From the NCBI RefSeq assembly GCF_017305915.1, contig NZ_JAFKJN010000018.1:310001-374000 (forward strand): DNA of 64,000 nt, read 5' to 3'. This stretch comes from Reyranella sp. (GTDB lineage: Bacteria > Pseudomonadota > Alphaproteobacteria > Reyranellales > Reyranellaceae). A program made the translations under genes and the position numbers. Positions 18,958-27,964 of this stretch are shown piece by piece (positions within the stretch are counted from its first letter, which is position 1; each line of letters starts with the position of its first letter). The notes beneath the pieces are model-generated. The model did not search any database and had not been told where the DNA came from. It saw only the letters and a list, made by a program, of their open reading frames with translations.

Positions 18958-19997
18958 TTGGCCTTCCTCGCGACCAGGCGCGTGTAGAGCTCGAGATAGC
19001 GAGCCAGCACGGCCTCGGCGGAGAAGTGCTCGACCGCGCGTTTGCGGCAGGCGGCGCGATCGATCCTGCCAAGCTTGGCCACCGCGTCGCAGCCCTCCGC
19101 GATCGATTCGATCAGGAAGCCCTCGACGCCCGGCCGCACGATCTCGGGCAGCGCGCCGGTCGGGCAGGAGATCACCGGCGTGCCGCAGGCCAGCGACTCT
19201 GCGAACACGATGCCGAACGGCTCGTTCCAGCGGATCGGCACGACCATCGCCCTGGCGCCGCCCAACAGCTTGTCCTTCTGCACGTCGTCGACCGGGCCGA
19301 CATACTCGACGCCGTCGCGGCCGATCTCGGGCACGATCTTGTCGCGCCAGTACTGGCCTTCCGGCCCGCTGTCGGAATGGTTGCCCGCGATGATCAGCTT
19401 GTTGCCGGTGCGACGCGCGATCTCGATCGCCCAATGCGCGCCCTTGATCTCCTCGACGCGGCTCAGGAAGACCAGCGGCGCGTCGGCCGGCACGCTCGGG
19501 CTGAAATGCAGGCTCTCGGTGTCGGCGAAGTTGGGGATGCCCAGCCATTCGCCGCCGCTCGGCCGGCCGTTGCGTGCGATGTATTCGCTGCAGCCGGTGA
19601 AGGTCAGCGTACCGGGCGCGGCGAGCCTGCTCGCGAAGCCCACGGTGCGCGGCGTCGGCTCGCGCTGGAACGACATCACCAGCGGCACGCGACCGCGCAG
19701 ATGCGGCGTCAGGTAGGCGATGCGCGAGAAGCTGTGCACCAGGTCAGGCCGGAAGTCGCGCTTGGCCTTCCACAAGGCCAGTGTGTTCGAGACCGTGTCG
19801 CCGCGCGACAAAGAGCTCTTGCCCGGCCAGGGATAGAAGACGTCGGCCGAACATGTCGAGCCCTCGCGTGCCACCAGGCCGACCTGATGGCCCTTGGCCT
19901 TCAGGCGGCGCACCAGCACGTCGACGATGCGCTCGATGCCGCCATAGAGACGCGGCGGCACCTCGATCTCGGGATCGGCGGTCAGCAGGAGGCGCAT
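18954..19997 (-). CDS. glycosyltransferase family 4
   Basis: The ATG at 19997 shares its A with the upstream TGA (TGATG). 347 residues: the N-terminal loop PPRLYGGIERIVDVLVRRL is the acceptor-side GGxE/R pattern of GT4. The C-terminal half has LVFLSRVEEIKGAHWAIEIA, then RWNEPFGIVFAESLACGTPV (EX7E motif) and the TGALPEIV loop. A clear retaining GT-B glycosyltransferase, one of the series transcribed with the asparagine synthase. Confidence 0.93.
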   Translation of the reverse strand: MRLLLTADPEIEVPPRLYGGIERIVDVLVRRLKAKGHQVGLVAREGSTCSADVFYPWPGKSSLSRGDTVSNTLALWKAKRDFRPDLVHSFSRIAYLTPHLRGRVPLVMSFQREPTPRTVGFASRLAAPGTLTFTGCSEYIARNGRPSGGEWLGIPNFADTESLHFSPSVPADAPLVFLSRVEEIKGAHWAIEIARRTGNKLIIAGNHSDSGPEGQYWRDKIVPEIGRDGVEYVGPVDDVQKDKLLGGARAMVVPIRWNEPFGIVFAESLACGTPVISCPTGALPEIVRPGVEGFLIESIAEGCDAVAKLGRIDRAACRKRAVEHFSAEAVLARYLELYTRLVARKAK

Positions 19998-21226
19998 CAA
20001 CGCCCTCCTCGCGCGAACGCGGTCTCGACCGAGGCCAGCAACGCCCGCTTCTCGGTCTCCCAGTTGTAGCGCTCGCGGCCGAGCCGCGTGGCGTGCGCCT
20101 TGGCAGCCTCGAGGCCGCCGGCGAGTCGGTCGAGCGCCATCGCGATGCCCGCGGGATCGGACAGCGACACCACGGCCGCCGCCTCGCCGAGATCGGGCGC
20201 GAGCTGGCGCTGGGCGGGCGTGTCGCTCATCACCACCGGCACGCCGGCCAGCAGATAGGTGAAGATCTTGTTGGTGAGGCAGAGCCGGCGGTTCTCGCTC
20301 ACGTCGGTCTCCAGCGACAGGCCGAGGTCGTAGGCGGCTGCCAGCCGCACCATCTCGTCCGGCGAGGCCATCGGCAGCACGCGCACGCGGTCGGCGAGGC
20401 CGAGGTCGCGCGCCATCGCCAGCAAGGCCGCGCCATGGGCCCACGGATCGGCGCCGCGCAGGTCGAGCTCGATGCTTGTGCGAGCCACGGCCATCGCTTG
20501 CAGAAAGGGCTGCAATCCGCGATCGAGACCGATGGTCTGCGAGAACCAGTAGGCGCGCAGCGGCGCCCCGGCAGGACGCGGCGCGGCCGGCTGGTGCGGC
20601 GCCATCTTGAGCGGAAAGACGTTCAGCACCGACACCGGTTGCACGCCATAGGCCGAGGCATAGGCCTTGGCGATCAGCGGCGACGCGGCGGTGAGATGCT
20701 TGCAGCGCGGCAGCCACTTGGCTTCGACGGCCCGCACCGTCGCCATGCGCAGCGACTCGGCCGGCGAGCCGTCGCCTTCGCCCGAATGGAAATCCTCGGC
20801 ATCGAAGCCGAGCAGCGCGCCGTAGCGCTCGGCTGCGGCGCCGGCCGCGGGCAGCGCCGCGGTGTAGTGCGCGATGTAGAGGTCGGCCGCCACGCCGCAG
20901 GCGGCTTCGCGCAGGATCGCGACCGGTCCGCCCGACGCGGGTGCGGCGATCGCCGACGGAATGCTGACGCCGACGCCGTCGATCACCTTTGCCGCGACGC
21001 GCGCCGCGGCGCGGACATAGCGCTCGCTCGAGGCGCGCGGGGCGCGAACCACACGCCACCTCGCCTGGCCGCTGATCTCGTCGTCGAAGCGGCGCAGGCC
21101 CTGCGAGTAGTCGGACACCACCGCGGTGACCTCATAGCCAGCGTCCTGCAGCGCATCGGCTTCCTTCACGATGCGCGGATTGGCGGCGAGATTGCCGGGC
21201 GTCACGAGGCAGATGCGGCGCGCCAT
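19997..21226 (-). CDS. glycosyltransferase (GT-B, GT4-like)
   Basis: The ATG at 21226 shares a base with the upstream stop (TGATG). 409 residues: it opens RICLVTPGNLAANPRIVKEA and has ADLYIAHYTAALPA and a FDAEDFHSGE loop. The donor half contains ENRRLCLTNKIFTYLLAGVP (variant of the P-x-K-x-x-x-Y-L-x-x-G pattern), then PVVMSDTPAQRQLA. The type is seen in surface-glycan clusters. Exact activity is unknown. Confidence 0.85.
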   Translation of the reverse strand: MARRICLVTPGNLAANPRIVKEADALQDAGYEVTAVVSDYSQGLRRFDDEISGQARWRVVRAPRASSERYVRAAARVAAKVIDGVGVSIPSAIAAPASGGPVAILREAACGVAADLYIAHYTAALPAAGAAAERYGALLGFDAEDFHSGEGDGSPAESLRMATVRAVEAKWLPRCKHLTAASPLIAKAYASAYGVQPVSVLNVFPLKMAPHQPAAPRPAGAPLRAYWFSQTIGLDRGLQPFLQAMAVARTSIELDLRGADPWAHGAALLAMARDLGLADRVRVLPMASPDEMVRLAAAYDLGLSLETDVSENRRLCLTNKIFTYLLAGVPVVMSDTPAQRQLAPDLGEAAAVVSLSDPAGIAMALDRLAGGLEAAKAHATRLGRERYNWETEKRALLASVETAFARGGR

Positions 21227-22308
21227 CAGCGCCTCTCCTCGACGAAGCGGGCCAGCAGGCGCTGCGCCGCCGCGCCAAAATGCTTGCGGCGATACGGCTC
21301 GACGGCGGCGGGATCGGCGCGGCCACGGCCGAGCTGGTCGAGGATCGTCGCCGCCAGCGCCTCGCGGTCGGACGGATCGACCAGTGCGCCGATCCGCTCG
21401 GGCACCGCGTCGGCGCTGCCGCCGCCCACGCCGCCGACGACGCGCACGCCGCAGCCTGCCGCCTCGAGATAGGCGATGCCGAAGCCTTCCTGTGTGCTCG
21501 GCATGACGTAGAGATCGGCGAGGCGATAGAGATCGAGCAGCTCCTCCTCCGGCACGAAGCCCAGGAAGCGCACGGCATCCGGCCCAGCCAGCGCGAGCGC
21601 GCGCTGCTCGAGCCAGGCGCGATCGTCGCCGCCGCCCGCCACGGCATGCACCGCCGTCGGATACTTGGCGCGCACCGCCGGCAGGGCGCCGAACACCTCT
21701 TGATGTCCCTTGTAGCGCTCGCCGGCCGACATGCGGCCGACGGTCAGCAGGATCGGGCCCGGCCCCAGCGCCAGCTTCTCGCGCAGCGCGTCGGAGGCGG
21801 GACCCGGCTGGTACTTGTCCTGCACCGTGTCGGGCAGCACCCGCACCTTGTGCGGCGGCAAGTCGACCCAGCGCAGCAGGATCGCGCGCGTGCCGCGGCT
21901 CACCGCCGTCACCAGGTCGGCGGCCTCGATGGCGCGGCGGCGCAACGCGGGCTGCGAGGTCCAGATCTCGGTGCCATGCACCTGCAGCCAGTAGCGCGCG
22001 CCGATCAGGCGAGCGGCGAGCCAGGCGACCGGCGCCATGAAGGCATGGCCGCAGAACACCGTATCGAACGGCCCGCGCCGCCATGCCGTCCACAGCGCAT
22101 TGAGCGAATAGCGCAAACTGCCGAAAATCGGCGGCTGCTGCTCGATGCCGGCCGGCAACGCGATGCCCTTGGCGTCGCCTTTGCGGGGCAGCACCAGGAT
22201 GCGCGCGCCGCCTTCGGCCAGGGCCTCGAACAGGTCCTGGTTGTAGCGGGCGATGCCGCCGCCCATGCCGTAACAATCGCTGACGAGAGCGAGCATGCGT
22301 GCGGTCAT
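21226..22308 (-). CDS. glycosyltransferase family 4
   Basis: The ATG at 22308 gives 360 residues and lies 7 bases after the asparagine synthase stop. It opens MLALVSDCYGMGGGIARYNQ (the GGGIARY loop binds the acceptor), with YWLQVHGTEIW. The second half starts ILLTVGRMSAGERYKGHQEV and carries MPSTQEGFGIAYLEAAGCGV, the EX7E donor motif of GT4 enzymes. A long in-frame extension upstream overlaps the asparagine synthase and is rejected. Confidence 0.93.
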   Translation of the reverse strand: MTARMLALVSDCYGMGGGIARYNQDLFEALAEGGARILVLPRKGDAKGIALPAGIEQQPPIFGSLRYSLNALWTAWRRGPFDTVFCGHAFMAPVAWLAARLIGARYWLQVHGTEIWTSQPALRRRAIEAADLVTAVSRGTRAILLRWVDLPPHKVRVLPDTVQDKYQPGPASDALREKLALGPGPILLTVGRMSAGERYKGHQEVFGALPAVRAKYPTAVHAVAGGGDDRAWLEQRALALAGPDAVRFLGFVPEEELLDLYRLADLYVMPSTQEGFGIAYLEAAGCGVRVVGGVGGGSADAVPERIGALVDPSDREALAATILDQLGRGRADPAAVEPYRRKHFGAAAQRLLARFVEERR

Positions 22309-22315
22309 GGGCGGG

Positions 22316-24148
22316 TCAGGCCGCGGAGCCGGTCCAGCCGGCCTGCCAGACGCGCCGGGCCCAGACGCGCGAGGCGCTGGAGAAGCCGATATCGCTGGCG
22401 CCGCCCGAGGCGCTGGAAGCGTCGTGCATCCAGCGGCCGACCGGCGTGGTGAAGCCGGTCTTGGGCCGCGCGCGGCTCGCGTCGGGCAAGGGCGGCTGCG
22501 GCACGTCGGCCACCGCCTCCTTGGCCTTGATCGCGGCCAGCACGTCGCCCGGCGGCAAGGCGGCAAGGAAGAACGGATCGACGTAAGGCACGCGGATCTC
22601 GATCGACTGCGCCATGCCGGCCCAGTCGGCGTCGCGCAGCAACTGGTTGCGCATATAGAGCGACGTCTCGAGCGCTGCGACGCGGTCGAAGTCGCTGAGG
22701 CCCCGCCCCGCCTGCAGCTCGGCGGCGATGTGGCTGAGCGGCGCCAGGCGACGCAGCCCCTCCTCGACCAGCTTCGGGTCGAGCAGGCCGTCGAGCTCCC
22801 ACGGCATGTAGACGCCGCGCCGCAGCAGATAGGCGCCCGCCCAGTCGCCGCCGTACTGCACCACGCCCGCCGCCTTGGGATGCAGGTGCGCGCCGGAGGC
22901 GATGGAGGACGACATCAGGCGGCGCACCAGCGCGCCGAGGCCCGGCACGAAGCGGAACGGCCGCAGCCAGTGGACGCTGCGCGGCACCTCGCGGAACGAG
23001 GGATAGCCGCCGAGGCACTCGTCGGCGCCTAGCCCGCTCAGCGCCACCTTGATGCCGGCCTCGCGCGCGGCCTTGGCGACGAACCAGGTGTTGATGCCGT
23101 CGATGGTCGGCAGGTCCATCGCGTCGAGGATCGCCGGCAGATCGCGCTCGAACTCGGCGCGGTCGACGGTGCGCACGACGTGGCGCGCGCCGTAGCGCCG
23201 GGCGATCTCGGCGGCGAGCGGCGCCTCGTCGTTGCCTAAGCCCATGTACTCGGCGAAGGAGAGCGTGACGGCGAGCGGATCGCGCACGCCCAATTCGGCC
23301 ATGGTGCCGAGCAGCGCGCCGGAATCGAGGCCGGCCGACAGGAACACCGCCACCGGCACGTCGGCGACGAGGTGATGGCGAACCGAATCGTGCACCGCGG
23401 CACTGAGCTGGCGGCGCGCTTCGTCGGCACCGACGATACCCGTACGGCGACCGAGCGACTGCGCGACGCTGTAGTAGACGTGCGGCGCGTGCGGGCCGGT
23501 GGCGTCGACCAGCACGGTGGCGCCGGCCGGCACCGACCGGATGTCGCGCCATACGGTGAACGGCTCGGGCACGCTGCCCAGCAGATGGAAGCCGACGATG
23601 CCCGCCGGATCGGGATCGCGGCTGACCGCGCCTCCCGCCAGCAGCGCCTTGGCCTGCGAGGCGAAGCGCACGGTCCAGCCGTCGTCGGCGTAGTACAGCG
23701 GCTTGATGCCGAGCGGATCGCGCGCCAGCAGGAGCTGCCGCTTCGCTCTATCCCACAGGCCGAAGGCGAACATGCCGCGCAGCGCCGCGACCATCGAGGG
23801 CCCACGATCGGCATAGAGCTGCAGCAGCACCTCGGTGTCGGAGTCGGAGCGGAAGCGATAGCCCTTGGCCGCGAGCTCGGCCTTCAGCTCCTTGTAGTTA
23901 TAGATCTCGCCGTTGAAGGTGATGGTGAGCGCCCCGTCGGCGCTGTGCATCGGCTGCGCGCCGCGCTCCGACAGGTCGATGATCGCCAGCCGCCGATGGG
24001 TGAAGCCGACGCGGCCGTCGTCGGAGAACCAGTCGCCGCTGCCGTCGGGCCCGCGCGCCGCCATGCGGGCGTTCATGCGGGCGAGCTCGGCGCGGTCGAC
24101 CGGCGGGGCGACGTCGAGATAGGCGTGGAGGCCGGCTATTCCGCACAT
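22316..24148 (-). CDS. asnB: asparagine synthase (glutamine-hydrolysing), AsnB type
   Basis: 610 residues, the usual length. The N-terminal class II glutaminase domain begins M-C-GIAG with Cys2 as nucleophile, followed by ARGPDGSGDW and FNGEIYNYKEL. The C-terminal synthetase domain has VPVAVFLSAGLDSGALLG (SGGxDS-like PP-loop with Ala in place of the second Gly). In surface-glycan clusters such AsnB-type enzymes often amidate sugar carboxyl groups rather than free aspartate; that role is inferred from location. It lies 24 bases after the initiating transferase. Confidence 0.93.
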   Translation of the reverse strand: MCGIAGLHAYLDVAPPVDRAELARMNARMAARGPDGSGDWFSDDGRVGFTHRRLAIIDLSERGAQPMHSADGALTITFNGEIYNYKELKAELAAKGYRFRSDSDTEVLLQLYADRGPSMVAALRGMFAFGLWDRAKRQLLLARDPLGIKPLYYADDGWTVRFASQAKALLAGGAVSRDPDPAGIVGFHLLGSVPEPFTVWRDIRSVPAGATVLVDATGPHAPHVYYSVAQSLGRRTGIVGADEARRQLSAAVHDSVRHHLVADVPVAVFLSAGLDSGALLGTMAELGVRDPLAVTLSFAEYMGLGNDEAPLAAEIARRYGARHVVRTVDRAEFERDLPAILDAMDLPTIDGINTWFVAKAAREAGIKVALSGLGADECLGGYPSFREVPRSVHWLRPFRFVPGLGALVRRLMSSSIASGAHLHPKAAGVVQYGGDWAGAYLLRRGVYMPWELDGLLDPKLVEEGLRRLAPLSHIAAELQAGRGLSDFDRVAALETSLYMRNQLLRDADWAGMAQSIEIRVPYVDPFFLAALPPGDVLAAIKAKEAVADVPQPPLPDASRARPKTGFTTPVGRWMHDASSASGGASDIGFSSASRVWARRVWQAGWTGSAA

Positions 24149-24172
24149 GTTGGGGAGCGTTCGACCTAGGTG

Positions 24173-25486
24173 TTAGCGGGCGCCGGCGCCGCCGAGCAGG
24201 ACGGCGAAGGTCCGCAGCACGATCATCACATCGAGCCAGAGCGAGCAGTGTTTCAGGTAGTAGAGATCGTACTCCAGCTTGTGGCGCATTTCCTCGGCTT
24301 CGTGCGCGTAGCCCTGGTTGATCTGCGCCCAGCCGGTGACGCCGGGACGGACGATTCCCCTTAGCGCAAAATGCGGAATATCCTGGACATACTGAACATC
24401 GAGCGTCAGCGCCTCGGGCCTGGGGCCGACCCAGCTCATGTCGCCGCGCAGCACGTTCACGAGCTGCGGCAGCTCGTCGAGCCGGAAGCGGCGCAGGATG
24501 TGGCCGACGCGGGTGATGCGGTCGTCGACGGCCTGGGTGAAGCTCGGTCCGCCGGCGCCGTGCCGCATGGTACGGAACTTGATCATGCGGAAGACGCGGC
24601 CGCGCCGCCCCACCCGCTCCTGCAGGAAGAAGATCGGCCCCGGGCTGTCGAAGCGCACGATCAGCGCCAGCACCACCAGGATCGGCACCAGGATCGGCAG
24701 CATCAGCACAGTCAGCAGGATCTCCAGCCCGCGGCGGATCACCAGGTACTGGCGCGACGGCAGCAGCGCGCCGAATTCGTTGGGCGTCAGCCCGCCGAGC
24801 GGCGTGCGGCCGGTCAGGCCCTCGACGATGTAGCGCCGGTCGAGCACCGGCACGCCGGCGATCGCAGCACCTGCCAATGCCGACGCCTGGCTCTCGGTGA
24901 GGTCGGGGCCGAGGTCGGCCACCATGGCATCGACCCGGATGCCCATCTTCTGAACCTCGTCGTAGGTGACCCATCGGCAGGCCTTGGCCTCCGGCATCTC
25001 GGCGATCAGCGTCGCCGGCACGACGGCGTAGTTGCGCACCAGGTAGCGGCCGCGCAGCTGCGCCACGAAGGCCATCCACAGGATGGCGAGCACGCCCGAG
25101 CCGAACAGCTGCACGCGCGAATAGTCAGAGCGCATCAGCACCAGGATGACGGCGATCGCCGAATAGGCGAGCACGGCGACCGGCGCCACGTAGCCCAGGT
25201 TGCCCTGCAGGGTCGGCCGTGGGAACGCATCGAGCCGCCGGCCGCAGTACCACACGATCACGTAGGCCGCGGCGGTCGCGAGAATGGTCTGCTCGGTGGC
25301 GCCGATGCCTTGGGCGAAGGGCTCGCCGGTGGCATAGATCGGGATCGGCAGGACGACGCAAAAGACGAAGCCGCCCAGCGCATCGAGCCAGGTCTCGAAG
25401 AATCGTTCCGGCGCCGACCGGATCGCCGGCGCGGCGCGGGACGGCTTCGTGCCGTCCGATGAAGGCCCTCCAGCCTCCGCCGGCAT
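24173..25486 (-). CDS. polyprenyl-phosphate sugar-1-phosphate transferase (initiating enzyme)
   Basis: The frame is open from a GTG at 25519, but the ATG at 25486 has GGAGAG five bases upstream (437 residues). The N-terminal half has about four to five membrane helices and a middle Rossmann-like CoA-binding-type domain. The C-terminal bacterial sugar transferase domain carries SPGPIFFLQERVGRRGRVF, MIKFRTMR, LRRFRLDELPQLVNVLRGDM and WVGPRPEA, all hallmarks of WcaJ/PssY-type enzymes. These place the first sugar-phosphate on undecaprenyl phosphate. It is the first gene of the glycosyltransferase operon that runs down to about 8 kb. Confidence 0.93.
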   Translation of the reverse strand: MPAEAGGPSSDGTKPSRAAPAIRSAPERFFETWLDALGGFVFCVVLPIPIYATGEPFAQGIGATEQTILATAAAYVIVWYCGRRLDAFPRPTLQGNLGYVAPVAVLAYSAIAVILVLMRSDYSRVQLFGSGVLAILWMAFVAQLRGRYLVRNYAVVPATLIAEMPEAKACRWVTYDEVQKMGIRVDAMVADLGPDLTESQASALAGAAIAGVPVLDRRYIVEGLTGRTPLGGLTPNEFGALLPSRQYLVIRRGLEILLTVLMLPILVPILVVLALIVRFDSPGPIFFLQERVGRRGRVFRMIKFRTMRHGAGGPSFTQAVDDRITRVGHILRRFRLDELPQLVNVLRGDMSWVGPRPEALTLDVQYVQDIPHFALRGIVRPGVTGWAQINQGYAHEAEEMRHKLEYDLYYLKHCSLWLDVMIVLRTFAVLLGGAGAR

Positions 25487-25648
25487 CGCTCTCCGCAAGA
25501 TGACCGCTCCTTCAAACACAGGGGCGCGCCGCTACGCGCGCAAGGTCACGCGAGGCCCACCCCCGCGGTTCCTGTCGCTGGAAAATCACACCCAAAATAC
25601 CCTAGCCGCGTGCCCCAGCACACTGCCTGCACCCATAATGAGATTACT

Positions 25649-27187
25649 TTATTCCTCGGCCTCCGTAAAGGACGGTTCTTGCACGGGCGTGCGGTAAAAT
25701 GTCTGGGCCCAGCCCATGCCCAGGAACGCTGCGGAAACGAAGGCGATGGCCGGGATCTGCAGGCTGAAATCGACTACGGAATGCAGGATCGCGATCCCGG
25801 GCACCGCGACCGCCGCGACCATCAGGTAGCGGTGCCGTCGCCGCCGCCAGGCGCCGACCAGGCAGACGCCCCAGGGGATCAGCACCGTCAGCAGGCCGGG
25901 CACCGTTCCGAGCACGCCGGTCTCGACCAGGAGCTCGATCGGCGTGGAGTGCGCCTTGTCGTTGGTCAGGCGGATGCGGTCGGGCTGGTAGGCGGCAAAG
26001 ATCTCGGGATAGGTGCCGAGCCCCCAGCCCAGCCAGGGCGAGGCCTGGGCGGCCTGCAGCGAGGTCTGCCAGATGGCGGTGCGGTTGAACTGCGCGGTGT
26101 CGCCCAGCAGCGACACCTTGCGCAGCATCGTGCCGCCCGCGACGCCCAGCATGACCACGCCGATCACTACCCCCGCGATCATGGTTCGGCGGACATGGGC
26201 GGCCGACCGCCAGCGCCCGCGCATCGAGAGATAGAGCAGCCCGACCGTCACCACTGCGGTCACCGCGAAGGCGGCGCGCGACGACGAGAAGAGCTGCGCG
26301 CCCAGGAACAGCAACGCCAGCGCCACAAGCACCGGCGTGGCCCCGCTCAGCCGGCGCAGCAGCCGCGTGCCGCCGTCCTCGTCGTCGCCCTCGAAGGCGC
26401 GCTGGCGGCGGCGCTCCTGCAGCACCATGGCGACCGCCGCAGCGAACGCCATGCCGACAAAGCAGCCGAAGGAATTGCTGTTGGCGAAGGTGCCGGACAT
26501 CAGGCAGCGGTCGCCGGTGTAGTCGCCCTGCTTCTTGAGCAGCGCCCCGACATAGCAGCCGCCGGTCGCCACCTGCTGCAGCAGGCCGTAGACCACGACG
26601 AACCCCGCGCTCGCCAGCAGCGCATAGAGCAGCAGACGCGCCCGCTTCGGCTCGCGGAACAGCGCGCGGGCGATCACGAACACCAGCACCGAGGCGAGGC
26701 AGCGCAGCAGCGTATCGCGCGTCTGGTCGACGGCGAGCGTCGGTACCGCGGCGTGGACCTGGCCGAGCAGCAACTGGGCGCGGGCATAGAACGGCGCGCT
26801 GCCGGTCGCCGGCGCGAGCGTCGAGAGTTGCAGCAGGCCGACGAAGGTGAACGCCAGGAAGCAGACGAGCAGCGCCAGCAGCGGCCAGCGCTCCTTCGGC
26901 TCGACCGCGAAGCCGCGCGGATCGCCCAGCCCCAGCGCGCACAGGATGCCGATCGTGCCCAGCATCATCAGCAGCGGCGCCCAGGCCCAATCGCGGTTGG
27001 CGCCGAGCGGCAATGGCGCCAGCGCCAGCAGCAGCAGGAACGAAGCGATCGTCAGCCAGCCCGCGATCATCACCGCAAAGCGCGGCCAGTCGATGCGGCC
27101 GAGCTCCTCGACCGGCTCCTCGTCGTGATGGCGGCGGCGACGGCGGCGACGATGATGGCGACGGCGGGGCCGATCGTCGTCGCTCAT
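25649..27187 (-). CDS. O-antigen ligase/polymerase family membrane protein
   Basis: The start is the ATG at 27187, overlapping the upstream stop (ATGA); 512 residues. The first ~25 residues are extremely Arg/His-rich (RRRHHRRRRRRRHH), unusual for this family. About eleven hydrophobic helices follow. SGTFANSNSFGCFVGMAFA is the typical NxNx-type entry of the Wzy_C domain. SPWLGWGLGTYPEIF and THSTPIELLVETGVLG-like text (here KAHSTPIELLVETG) match the large-loop motif of WaaL/Wzy ligases and polymerases. It joins or polymerises lipid-linked glycan at the periplasmic face. Confidence 0.88.
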   Translation of the reverse strand: MSDDDRPRRRHHRRRRRRRHHDEEPVEELGRIDWPRFAVMIAGWLTIASFLLLLALAPLPLGANRDWAWAPLLMMLGTIGILCALGLGDPRGFAVEPKERWPLLALLVCFLAFTFVGLLQLSTLAPATGSAPFYARAQLLLGQVHAAVPTLAVDQTRDTLLRCLASVLVFVIARALFREPKRARLLLYALLASAGFVVVYGLLQQVATGGCYVGALLKKQGDYTGDRCLMSGTFANSNSFGCFVGMAFAAAVAMVLQERRRQRAFEGDDEDGGTRLLRRLSGATPVLVALALLFLGAQLFSSSRAAFAVTAVVTVGLLYLSMRGRWRSAAHVRRTMIAGVVIGVVMLGVAGGTMLRKVSLLGDTAQFNRTAIWQTSLQAAQASPWLGWGLGTYPEIFAAYQPDRIRLTNDKAHSTPIELLVETGVLGTVPGLLTVLIPWGVCLVGAWRRRRHRYLMVAAVAVPGIAILHSVVDFSLQIPAIAFVSAAFLGMGWAQTFYRTPVQEPSFTEAEE

Positions 27188-27909
27188 CGCTTGTTCACCT
27201 GTTCGATGATCTTGGCCAGCTCCTGCGGCGCGCCGGGGATGTCGCGCAGGAACCAGGTGAGGATCGCGTGGTCGGCGGCCGAGCGCGTGGCGTAGCCGAA
27301 CAGCCGGCGATCGGTGCTCGACTGCCGCCACATCGTCTCGACGTGGCGCTTCAGCCGCTCCTTCTCCGGGCCGGTCAGCAGGGGCCAGCAGTCGAGGATC
27401 AGCCGCAGCCGCGTCGGCCAGGCCTGCGGGATGCCGCCCGCCATCTGCTGCGAGGTGAACATCAGGGCCACGACCTGGCGCGACGGGCCCGCGAGCTGCA
27501 GCTGCACGGCGGCGAGCCGCAGCCAGTCGATGCCATGGGCCGGTGCGTTGGCGAGGCCGGCGATCAGATCGGTGCGGGAGCGGCGCAGCCAGTCGGTGCG
27601 CTCGCCAGCCTCGAGCCCGGCCGACGGCGTCTGGGCCGTCGAGGCCAGCAGCTCCGAGCGCTCGAGGATGCGCGACGCCATCGGATCGAGAGCGATCGCC
27701 CGGCTCAGCGCCTCCACCCCGGCGGCGGCTTCCTTGCGGTCGATCCGCTTCTCGGTGCGCAGGGCATAAAGGACGCTGTCGGCCTGCTGGGCCTGCCAGG
27801 CCGCCTGCGCGATCGGCCAGCCCAGGACGATGGCGACGAGGCCGCCCATGACCGTCAGGCCCCGGGTGAGCCAATTCAGGAAGAGCGACAGGAAGTTTCC
27901 CCCAAGCAC
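27184..27909 (-). CDS. hypothetical membrane-anchored protein of the glycan cluster
   Basis: 241 residues from a GTG at 27909. One N-terminal transmembrane helix (about 15-33) is followed by an alpha-helical periplasmic domain resembling TPR-type repeats (ALSRAIALDPMASRILERSE). The end is coupled to the ligase gene by ATGA, which suggests the two act together, for example as an accessory to the polymerase/ligase. No catalytic motif is visible. Confidence 0.75.
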   Translation of the reverse strand: MLGGNFLSLFLNWLTRGLTVMGGLVAIVLGWPIAQAAWQAQQADSVLYALRTEKRIDRKEAAAGVEALSRAIALDPMASRILERSELLASTAQTPSAGLEAGERTDWLRRSRTDLIAGLANAPAHGIDWLRLAAVQLQLAGPSRQVVALMFTSQQMAGGIPQAWPTRLRLILDCWPLLTGPEKERLKRHVETMWRQSSTDRRLFGYATRSAADHAILTWFLRDIPGAPQELAKIIEQVNKR

Positions 27910-27964
27910 GGCCGGCTATTATCCCGCCAGTCCTACCTCTTTGCAGTCTTAAGTCAAAATGGCG

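Noticed and set aside
16520..19072. A single 850-residue minus-strand frame
   Set aside because: The real glycosyltransferase starts at 17680 (ATGA overlap); the extension is an out-of-frame read of the upstream gene.
18954..22276. Very long minus-strand frames across several glycosyltransferase genes (701 and 759 residues)
   Set aside because: Each contains one real gene at its 3' end; starts at 19997 and 21226 are fixed by TGATG overlaps.
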